Source: Acidobacteriaceae bacterium (GTDB taxonomy: Bacteria > Acidobacteriota > Terriglobia > Terriglobales > Acidobacteriaceae). Taken from it: a stretch of 41,606 nucleotides of DNA. Position 1 is the first letter of the stretch. Each line of letters starts with the position of its first letter. Of the stretch, positions 31,995 through 38,453 are shown in pieces. Made by a program: the position numbers and the translations under genes. The stretch covers positions 463,590 through 505,195 of the forward strand of contig PLDC01000025.1 in assembly GCA_003134995.1 (NCBI GenBank), read 5' to 3'. The notes beneath the pieces are model-generated. The model was not told the origin of the DNA and did not search any database. It saw nothing but the letters and a program-made list of their open reading frames with translations.

Positions 31995-33671
31995 CTATCT
32001 TGGCCTTCCTAGCAAGACTAAGACAGAACTGATGGCGACTATTGAAATCCATCCGCCCACGCTGCGGTCCCAGGTGCGCGTGAAATAAATCTGCACGTGA
32101 TTGGCGCCGGCCTCTGCCGGAACCAGCATCTGCCCAGAGCCATCGCGCGTCCCGGCCTGTACGAGGCGTCCATTCACTTCCACGCGCCACGCCGGGTAAT
32201 TGAAAAGATGCAGAGCGAGATTATCCGGCGCCGACATCTCTGCGGTGAATATTTTGCGTTCGGTGCTCCAGTCGAGAACGTGAATCGCAGCGTGAGCCGG
32301 ACCGTCCACGGTAACGCGGCGCTCTTTCCCTCTATCGAGGAGCGAAAAATCTGCGCCGACCGGCGTGTATTCGTCGGTGCCCTCGGAGCCTTTGCCCGTC
32401 GTCATGTTCTCCTGAATCTCGCGCAGGTCGGCGGCGGTGTCCCACCAGGGCGGCTGAAAGTGGTGCCACACGAAAGCAATCACGCACAGCATCGCCACGT
32501 ACATTGCCGCTCGCACGGCCCACCGCCGCACACCCAGCACAGTCAGCAAACTGAACGGAATTCCCAGGCACAGCAGAAAGCGCCAGGGGAACTGCATGAA
32601 GCGCAGCTCGGGAAGAATATTCCACAGCGGGCTGCTAACCGACAACATAAGCGCGGCACACATGCCTGCCCAGGTCACGAGCAAGAACCAGGGCAGCCGA
32701 TTGCGGCTCGCCCAGCTTCGCGCGAGCCAGGCCGCCGCCAGAGTCAGAATGATTTCCGCGATCGCAATCCATGAAATAACGCGGTTGAAGGCATCATGAT
32801 CTGCGTCGACGGTGTGGACAAATAAAAAGTTATCCGGCGGACGCACGCCTGGAGAAACCGCCTGTGCAATATCGACCCACCTCTGTTCGTAAACCGCTGG
32901 CAATAAATAAAAGGCCGCGAGCGCCGCGCCTAGGACTACGGCCATGGCTCCCGTCAGCAAAACCCGCGGCGAGCGCCGCTGCCAGGCGATCACGACCAAG
33001 AGCAATGCTAGAGAATAATGGATCATGACCGCCGCGGGTGCGTTGATCAGCCACGCACAAGCAAGAAGCAAAGCCAGCCAGATGGTCACGCGCCGGCCTT
33101 TTTCTTCCGTCCGCAACAGCAACAACAGCAGCAGCGGCAATAACGAACTGGCCAACAATTCGGCGAACGCACTTCGCCAATAGACGATTACAAGGTGATA
33201 AGGATTCACCGCATACAACACAGCGGCGAAGGTCGCATCGCGCCGGTCAAGCCACTGGCGAGCCAACAGAAACATGGAGGCGCCGGCGGCCACCAGTACG
33301 ATGCATATATAGATACTGGCGACCAGCGTCCAGGGAAAGATTGCAGTGAGTGCCGCTCCCAACGTCCATGAGAGCGGGGGATAGAAGATGAAGCGTGGCT
33401 CGCCATAACCGAAGTTTGCCAGCGCCGCCCAGCGCGGATAGATGATCCCGTGCTTCCACTGCGAAAGAACTTCGAGCCACGAGTACAGATGAAATTCGAC
33501 ATCGTGCCCGGAAGGCGTACCGCGAAAGAAAAATGGAATTTCGACCGCGAACGCTGCCAGAGCGATCGAGATTAAAGGCTTCCAGGCGAGGCTGGGCAGT
33601 TTACTCGTGGGCAGTTTATTCGCGGAATCGGGTTGTACGGTAGACGCCAGCTTTGCTCCCGAGATCCTCAA
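31995..33671 (-). CDS. large integral membrane protein, 6-pyruvoyl-tetrahydropterin-synthase-related (PF10131) type
   Basis: This 558-residue protein has about ten membrane helices and a periplasmic loop near the N-terminus with GTPSGHDVEFHLYSWLEV (about 50-67) and YPRWAALANFGYGEPRFIFY. This is the signature of the PF10131 group, whose members look like GT-C glycosyltransferases. A soluble beta-rich C-terminal part (about 430-540) precedes a last helix. It may act in envelope sugar assembly, but substrate and reaction are unknown. The start is TTG at 33671, with no strong ribosome site and no ATG near, so the N-terminus is tentative. Confidence 0.8.
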   Translation of the reverse strand: MRISGAKLASTVQPDSANKLPTSKLPSLAWKPLISIALAAFAVEIPFFFRGTPSGHDVEFHLYSWLEVLSQWKHGIIYPRWAALANFGYGEPRFIFYPPLSWTLGAALTAIFPWTLVASIYICIVLVAAGASMFLLARQWLDRRDATFAAVLYAVNPYHLVIVYWRSAFAELLASSLLPLLLLLLLRTEEKGRRVTIWLALLLACAWLINAPAAVMIHYSLALLLVVIAWQRRSPRVLLTGAMAVVLGAALAAFYLLPAVYEQRWVDIAQAVSPGVRPPDNFLFVHTVDADHDAFNRVISWIAIAEIILTLAAAWLARSWASRNRLPWFLLVTWAGMCAALMLSVSSPLWNILPELRFMQFPWRFLLCLGIPFSLLTVLGVRRWAVRAAMYVAMLCVIAFVWHHFQPPWWDTAADLREIQENMTTGKGSEGTDEYTPVGADFSLLDRGKERRVTVDGPAHAAIHVLDWSTERKIFTAEMSAPDNLALHLFNYPAWRVEVNGRLVQAGTRDGSGQMLVPAEAGANHVQIYFTRTWDRSVGGWISIVAISSVLVLLGRPR

Positions 33672-33837
33672 TCAGAGACGCATCGAGGTGGTGTACATGT
33701 TCGCACAAGCATGGTCGGGCTGCATATTCACAATGCACCGGAAGTCCATCCCGAAGCCGTGAGAGGCCTTGTTTGAAAGCAAACTTTTAGCAGGGAAAGA
33801 TTGAACAACCATGGGATAGCGTAGGAGAGCCTGCGAC

Positions 33838-35013
33838 TTACGTTGCGACGCTCTCGCCCGAGCGCTGGCGGCGAAGTTCAGCGAGGAAGTCATCGGGTTG
33901 CAATGTCGACCCTACACGAAGCAGTTCGAGCAAAGGATCTTCCATCTCTTCAGCGCTCGGATCCGAACTGAGATCTTCCGCATGCAGAGCTTCAATGGCT
34001 TCATCCCGCCGCTTCTGGAACTGGCTAAGATCTGCGGTCAGGGCGCGCGGTGAAACGCCCAGCTCCAGCATGGACTCAGGGCAACTGCGCAGGAGGTTGA
34101 TCAGATTGCCCACCTCGGCGCGCTGTTCCGGAGTGCGGCAAGGAAACTCCACTCCCATGCCGTGACCTGGATGGGTGACCCGCACCATGCCCTCGGTATG
34201 AACGGCCATGGCTTCGGCCTTCAGGCAAAGATCGACAAGTGCATGTTCAGGAAATGGCGAATCGGTTTCCACATAGCAGCCGCCTAGACTTAGATCTGTT
34301 AGTTTGCAATGCGGAATCGTTTCGTCCGGCCCGGCCGTGGTTCCTGAGGCAGCTTGCAGCCAGACTTGAAGTTGAGCTTTAAGGGAGTGATCCAGATCGA
34401 GGAATTGAACGCCATTTTGGCCGTTCGGGTTTGCCCATGCGATCTGCCCGTGGGCCTGGATCTCAAGACTTCCGTCGGGCAACTGAAAGCGAAAAGCCAG
34501 CAGCGCACCAGGGGACTGAGGCTCGGCCGTAAGGACGTCCATCCCGGTTTCGCTGAGGTCGAGCAGAATTGCCTCAACCTTATTGGTATCGGGCAGCGTA
34601 AGTTCCACCGGAGCCTGCACGGGAACACGGTAAGCGCGCCGTCGTTCACGATTCAATAAAGCGGCGACCGCGCGCAAGCCAGCCTTGGCGCTGTCTTCGG
34701 AGAGCGGTTTGTACAGCACGAAATGCGCGCCGCCACTAAGTATTTCGCGCACCTTGCCCGCTTCCGCAACCAGGGCGACGGTGACTGGCGGATTTCCTGA
34801 ATTCAGCCTGCGTGCTTCTTCGAGCAACTCGGAGGCGAATTCCGGATCGTCGAAATCAACGACGAGTGCATCGAACTTTTGCTGTTGGATACGTTCGACC
34901 GCCGCGGCGAAAGCATCGCAGCGCTCGACCGCGATCCCGCTGGCCGGCAGAACCCGGCCCAGGATCTCCGATGCAGAATCGTCGCTGGAAACCAGCAATG
35001 CCAGAATCGTCAT
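33838..35013 (-). CDS. receiver-like domain fused to two PilZ domains
   Basis: This 391-residue cytoplasmic protein joins a receiver-like domain (1-115: acidic pair D11-D12, D53 in VVDFDD, K102) to a PilZ domain (about 120-215) with RRRAYR at 124-129 and DLSETG at 152-157. A second PilZ-like domain (about 235-310) has DLSLGG (240-245) but no RxxxR arm. The final 80 residues are helical and acidic. PilZ domains bind cyclic di-GMP, so this looks like an output protein responding to phosphorylation and c-di-GMP. A coiled-coil protein gene lies 67 bases upstream. ATG at 35013 has GGGAAA upstream. Confidence 0.88.
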   Translation of the reverse strand: MTILALLVSSDDSASEILGRVLPASGIAVERCDAFAAAVERIQQQKFDALVVDFDDPEFASELLEEARRLNSGNPPVTVALVAEAGKVREILSGGAHFVLYKPLSEDSAKAGLRAVAALLNRERRRAYRVPVQAPVELTLPDTNKVEAILLDLSETGMDVLTAEPQSPGALLAFRFQLPDGSLEIQAHGQIAWANPNGQNGVQFLDLDHSLKAQLQVWLQAASGTTAGPDETIPHCKLTDLSLGGCYVETDSPFPEHALVDLCLKAEAMAVHTEGMVRVTHPGHGMGVEFPCRTPEQRAEVGNLINLLRSCPESMLELGVSPRALTADLSQFQKRRDEAIEALHAEDLSSDPSAEEMEDPLLELLRVGSTLQPDDFLAELRRQRSGESVAT

Positions 35014-35080
35014 AACTAATTTCCCGTCGAACCGGGGCGAGACTCGGCTCGATATTCTGAGCTCGAATCACGTTCCGGTA

Positions 35081-35329
35081 TTATGGCCACCGAGGCGCCG
35101 TAGGCCGAATTCCCTTGGGAGCGCTCGCACCCGCGCCAGCCGCAGCCGCCTTCGCATCAGAAGCCTCGTCGACTTCCATCAGGACGGCATTATCTTCCTC
35201 ATCGTTTTCAGCCAGCAAGGGAGCCACTTCACGCAGCTTCTCCGCCGCCTGCTGGAGCATTTCAATTTGCTTCCCCAGTTGGGCGTACTTGGTCTGCTTC
35301 TGCCGCAACACCTCATGAATATCTTTCAT
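35081..35329 (-). CDS. small coiled-coil protein
   Basis: This 82-residue protein has heptads (MKDIHEVLRQKQTKYAQL, then GKQIEMLQQAAEKL) forming a coiled coil over residues 1-40, then an acidic Ala/Gly-rich tail. Similar small proteins starting MKDIHEVL occur in Acidobacteriota by recall; no function is known. The start is ATG at 35329, with AGGGGG four bases upstream. It has its own promoter candidate and is followed by the REC-PilZ gene, so they may be one unit. Confidence 0.75.
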   Translation of the reverse strand: MKDIHEVLRQKQTKYAQLGKQIEMLQQAAEKLREVAPLLAENDEEDNAVLMEVDEASDAKAAAAGAGASAPKGIRPTAPRWP

Positions 35330-35345
35330 ACGACCCCCTGTGGAG

Positions 35346-35374
35346 AATGTAAGGAGCGACAGCCATAGGGTCAA
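35346..35374 (-). promoter_or_regulatory. candidate promoter for the coiled-coil/REC-PilZ pair
   Basis: On the minus strand TTGACC (complement of 35369-35374), 17 bases and TACATT (complement of 35346-35351) give five-of-six and four-of-six matches. The start point would be about 35340, with an 11-base leader that still contains the ribosome site. Confidence 0.45.
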
Positions 35375-35461
35375 CGGTAATCCCGGTTGGTGCGTTACTG
35401 CGGTAATAGCGCTGGTGGAGGATCGAGCGATTCCAGCCTCCAGACCCTGAGAGCAAAACAA

Positions 35462-35485
35462 AAGCCCCGCATATTTGCGGGGCTT
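35462..35485 (-). terminator. intrinsic terminator of the PEP-CTERM gene
   Basis: AAGCCCCGC (35462-35470) pairs perfectly with GCGGGGCTT (35477-35485) around ATATTT. Read on the minus strand, it is followed by TTTTGTTTTG, an ordinary Rho-independent terminator. It lies 26 bases past the PEP-CTERM stop. Confidence 0.85.
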
Positions 35486-35511
35486 CTGTGAGAGGCGGAT
35501 GAACTGTGATG

Positions 35512-36123
35512 TTATGCTTTCAGCTTGCGGCGTACGATTCCAGCCAAGCCAACCAAACCGGTTCCCAGCAAGCCGAGAGTGCCCGGCTCAGGAACGGTGG
35601 TGATGACTGTGTCGCCGCTACCCAACGGCACCGAGCCGGTAAATCCATTCTTGCCGGCATTGAATGTGATCTGAGTCGTGGCTCCGCTGACCGTCGTTCC
35701 GTTGTACCAAGTGCCCGAGATGCTGCCCGAAAGCGTGTAATAGATGGATCCGTTCGGCCCCGAAGTCGTAACTTCAGTCCAAGTCACGGGACCACTGAAT
35801 GATCCGGTGAAGATCACGCCGTTAGGAATACCACCCGTACCGTTGCCAGTGATCGTGAAAGTTCCGCCCGCGGCGAATGTCCCGCCGGTTGTCAGACTGC
35901 CTGAGGTCAGGGCGCCCGTCGAAAAGCTAAGGCTGCCCAACCCGCCTGTGATGAGTCCCCCTCCACCGAGGCCATCGACTACAGTCAGCTCAGAGCCGGT
36001 AAGAGTCAAGCCTGCAGAACTGCCCGTAAGAGTGCCGCCGGTGTTTGTAAAGTCCACATTGCCCGCAAAGGCCGCCAAGGGTAAGGCCAGGGCAAGTACG
36101 GTCATCAAAACTATTCGCTTCAT
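35512..36123 (-). CDS. PEP-CTERM sorting-signal exported protein
   Basis: This 203-residue protein has a signal peptide (MKRIVLMTVLALALPLAAFA, residues 1-20) and a Gly/Ser/Thr-rich beta-type body with many short repeats and no Cys. A canonical PEP-CTERM tail follows: VPEP at 177-180, a hydrophobic helix 182-196 and basic RRK at 198-200. Such proteins are processed by an exosortase at the membrane and are tied to extracellular polysaccharide; no exosortase gene is in the window. ATG at 36123 has GAGGAGG eight bases upstream. It is preceded by a sigma54-type promoter and followed by a strong terminator, so it is monocistronic. Confidence 0.9.
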   Translation of the reverse strand: MKRIVLMTVLALALPLAAFAGNVDFTNTGGTLTGSSAGLTLTGSELTVVDGLGGGGLITGGLGSLSFSTGALTSGSLTTGGTFAAGGTFTITGNGTGGIPNGVIFTGSFSGPVTWTEVTTSGPNGSIYYTLSGSISGTWYNGTTVSGATTQITFNAGKNGFTGSVPLGSGDTVITTVPEPGTLGLLGTGLVGLAGIVRRKLKA

Positions 36124-36230
36124 AATTACTTCCTCCTCAACAACTCCGAAACTCAAATTCCATTCGGAAACTTCAGGTTTCCTCTGGCGGCGCGAAAACC
36201 CGCAATTGTGCTGATTTAACTCTACTGATA

Positions 36231-36245
36231 GCACCCTTGGTGCCA
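36231..36245 (-). promoter_or_regulatory. sigma54-type promoter for the PEP-CTERM gene
   Basis: The minus strand reads TGGCACCAAGGGTGC, with the GG and GC pairs at the exact -24/-12 spacing. The -24 box is perfect (TGGCAC) and the -12 box is GTGC instead of TTGC. PEP-CTERM genes in other bacteria are often controlled by the PrsK/PrsR pair with sigma54, so this location is as expected. The transcript start would be about 95 bases before the ATG. Confidence 0.55.
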
Positions 36246-36249
36246 AACA

Positions 36250-36261
36250 GGGACAAATTGT
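36250..36261. promoter_or_regulatory. partial copy of the GGGACAA-A-TTGT dyad
   Basis: GGGACAAATTGT here is identical over 12 bases to the dyad at 5035-5046 upstream of aguA. It lies immediately upstream of the sigma54-like -24 box. The inner arms (ACAA-A-TTGT) are symmetric but the outer CCC is lost. It could bind the same unknown regulator. Confidence 0.4.
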
Positions 36262-36646
36262 AAACTGCTGATTGTACTCATAGTTAACCAGCATCTTGAA
36301 TCCGAGCGCCAATATGAAACTGCAAATTGATGCACACTTGTACGGGCCATTTGCGTCCGATTGCCGCCCGCTCCGGCCCAAGTCGGGGGTCGCGCCGGCC
36401 AAGAATATTCGCAGAAACAACTACCAAGCCGCTTGAAAAAATTGATTCGAAGGCGGCCTTCGTGGCACGGAAATTAATTCGATCCGGGACGAGTCACAGT
36501 TAAAGCAATCCTTGAGTAATTATGGGAGGGCTGTTCGGATACGCCGAGACTTTCGGGAAGCTTCTAAGTTCCAGGTCGTTTGGCTCCGTCGCCTGCGTAA
36601 CATGCGGGAGTGGGAACTTCCCTTGGGACTTTCTTCGCACCCGGTT
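36262..36646. other. intergenic region between the PEP-CTERM and cNMP-binding genes
   Basis: No gene is supported. Two short plus-strand frames near 36512-36743 have no ribosome site and no motif. Enhancer-binding sites for the sigma54 promoter would be expected in the first 150 bases. Confidence 0.5.
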
Positions 36647-37123
36647 TCAGAGTACTGCCTTGCCAGATCTCGCTGGCGGTGCAGAACTTTGTCCGAGCAG
36701 GTCTCGAAGACGGCGGGAGAGATTCTTCGCTAGCGACCGGTAAAAGCGCGAGGCCAAATGGGGAAAAAGCTCAAACAATCCCTCCAGCGTCGCATGGTCC
36801 AGGTAATAAGCCTCGACGTCTTCTTCGGCAACCACTCCGGCGCTGGCAGGTGCGTCTTCCAGAAGTGACATTTCTCCGCAAATTTCTCCCGGACCGATCG
36901 TCGCGGCTTTATTTTGCGCAAGAATTCGCACTCGGGCGGTTCCTTTGAGCACAAGATAAATGCCGTCAGTCTTGATGCCTTGATGAACCAGAGCCTGGCC
37001 TTTTTTGAAGTGTACGCGGCTGGCCTTGTCGGCGACGAGGGCCCAATCGTTCGCGGTGAGATATACCAATCCGTGCTTCGACGACGACAGTACGGACATC
37101 TCCTGCTCAAAAGTTTTCGACAT
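36647..37123 (-). CDS. single-domain cyclic-nucleotide-binding-like protein
   Basis: This 158-residue protein is one cNMP-binding beta barrel plus C-terminal helices (KGQALVHQGIKTDGIYLVLKG at about 41-61 and GPGEICGEMSLLEDAPASAG at about 77-96). The phosphate-binding cassette keeps the Glu (GEMS), but the usual Arg of the PRxA motif is missing, so the ligand may not be cAMP or cGMP. There is no DNA-binding domain. The last 35 residues are basic and helical. ATG at 37123 is used; a TTG at 37165 would add 14 residues, and neither has a clear ribosome site. Confidence 0.8.
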   Translation of the reverse strand: MSKTFEQEMSVLSSSKHGLVYLTANDWALVADKASRVHFKKGQALVHQGIKTDGIYLVLKGTARVRILAQNKAATIGPGEICGEMSLLEDAPASAGVVAEEDVEAYYLDHATLEGLFELFPHLASRFYRSLAKNLSRRLRDLLGQSSAPPARSGKAVL

Positions 37124-37323
37124 GGCGCGCGACCCGATTTCCGAAAACAGTCCCCAAAGAAACAAATAACCGAAACAATGTCAAAGCAACAACGGGTACA
37201 GCTAGACTAGCAGAAAATGGCGTGAACGCAATCCGAACAAAAACACGCCCGGACACGCGGATGGCCGCATCCTCTGATCGATTTGTTTTCAACAACCATT
37301 CTGCGACGTGGAGATGAAGAAGT

Positions 37324-37368
37324 TGGTGCGCCCTGAGAGATTCGAACCCCGACCTTCTGGATCGTAGT
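37324..37368 (-). pseudogene. 3' fragment of a tRNA-Arg gene
   Basis: Read on the minus strand, the sequence runs from an anticodon-loop-like CTACGAT through CCAGAAGGTC, the T-arm (GGGG TTCGAAT CTCT) and the acceptor AGGGCGC-A, to the encoded CCA (complement of 37324-37326). It resembles the 3' half of bacterial tRNA-Arg(ACG). The D-arm and 5' acceptor strand are absent: the bases upstream to about 37403 do not pair. Such 3' tRNA fragments are typical marks left where integrases inserted elements. Confidence 0.65.
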
Positions 37369-37423
37369 AGTTGGATCAGAGTTGAGCGTGACTTTCGAAC
37401 TGGTGCCTCGGGAACATCATGAG

Positions 37424-38257
37424 CTATGCCGCGTTAATTTTACGGCGTTGTGGAAGGCCAAGCAGAGGCGGTCTTCGGGCGCGATCTTTGTCAGCGGGAC
37501 CGCCGGGCTCTGGAGGCGGTTCCGAACTCTTGTGGGTACGATGTTTTGGGTTCTTGACTCTTGAAGTCGCGGTGCTTCCGTCATCGTCATGGAGAACGAC
37601 GTTAAGAAGTGAACTGCGGACACGCACGTTATCCCCAACGTCGTAGTGGATAAATCCCCTCTTCCTGAATCGGTTCATGAAGAAACTGACTCGCGAGCGG
37701 GTCGTCCCTACCATCTCTGCCAGAGTTTCCTGGCTTAGTCTCGGGATGGACATTTCCGACACCCCTTCTTTGCCGAATTGCGCCATTAACAGAAGAGTTC
37801 GCGCCAGCCGCTTTTCGCTCGAATTGAAAAGTTGATCGACCAGGTCATCCTGATATCGGATGTTTCGTTTCAGCAAGCATTTCACAAACATCGCCGATAA
37901 CTTTGGTTCCACGCTCATTGCATGCACCATCGCCTTCCTCTCGATGTGCAACAGGACGCAGTCTGTCAATGAGGTTGCAGACGACATGCGTAGGGGCTGA
38001 CCAGCGAGTCCGCCTTCTCCGAAAAAATCGCCTTCGCCCAATATTCCGAGCGTTGCTTCTCTTCCGTCTTCCGAGACCACACTGAGTTGCACCTTCCCGG
38101 ATTGGACGAAGAAGAGGCCGTCCCTGGAATCGCCCTGAGCGAAGATCGTCTTCTTCTTTTGAAAAGACACCAAATCCCTGCCCTTTCCGATGGTTGAAAG
38201 AAAGGCGTGCGGATTGAAATCGTGTTTTTTCTTCGCAGTGGTGATTTGCTTTGCCAA
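37424..38257 (-). CDS. Crp/Fnr-family transcriptional regulator
   Basis: This 277-residue regulator has a cNMP-binding barrel (about 15-125; FFGEGGLAGQPLRMSSATS contains the Glu and Arg of the cassette), a dimer helix with NSSEKRLARTLLLM, and a winged helix with ETLAEMVGTTRSRVSFFMNRFR (about 180-200). The Pro/Arg-rich tail (about 232-277) is not part of the family core. The start is TTG at 38257, with AGGA some six bases upstream. It may control itself or nearby genes; its site is unknown. It lies next to the other cNMP protein, separated by the tRNA fragment. Confidence 0.88.
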   Translation of the reverse strand: MAKQITTAKKKHDFNPHAFLSTIGKGRDLVSFQKKKTIFAQGDSRDGLFFVQSGKVQLSVVSEDGREATLGILGEGDFFGEGGLAGQPLRMSSATSLTDCVLLHIERKAMVHAMSVEPKLSAMFVKCLLKRNIRYQDDLVDQLFNSSEKRLARTLLLMAQFGKEGVSEMSIPRLSQETLAEMVGTTRSRVSFFMNRFRKRGFIHYDVGDNVRVRSSLLNVVLHDDDGSTATSRVKNPKHRTHKSSEPPPEPGGPADKDRARRPPLLGLPQRRKINAA

Positions 38258-38453
38258 AGGCCGTCCTAACTGTAGAAGCTACCCCGATATCAATTATGGG
38301 GTAAGGCCTAGGCCCTTGAATGGTCTGTAGTGCTCACAATCGCGAGGTCGGCGGAAACTGGCTGACCTGCGATTCGGTATTGGCAAGGGTGGGGCTGCGG
38401 ACCTGAGATGAATACCACGGCCTCTTGGACATTTCGAGCAGTCCAGCCTGGGT

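Noticed and set aside
36463..36480. Plus-strand TGGCACG resembling a sigma54 -24 box
   Set aside because: At the required spacing the -12 position reads TTAA without the essential GC, and no supported gene follows.
37324..37403. Complete functional tRNA-Arg
   Set aside because: The bases where the 5' acceptor, D-arm and 5' anticodon stem should be do not pair with the preserved 3' half.
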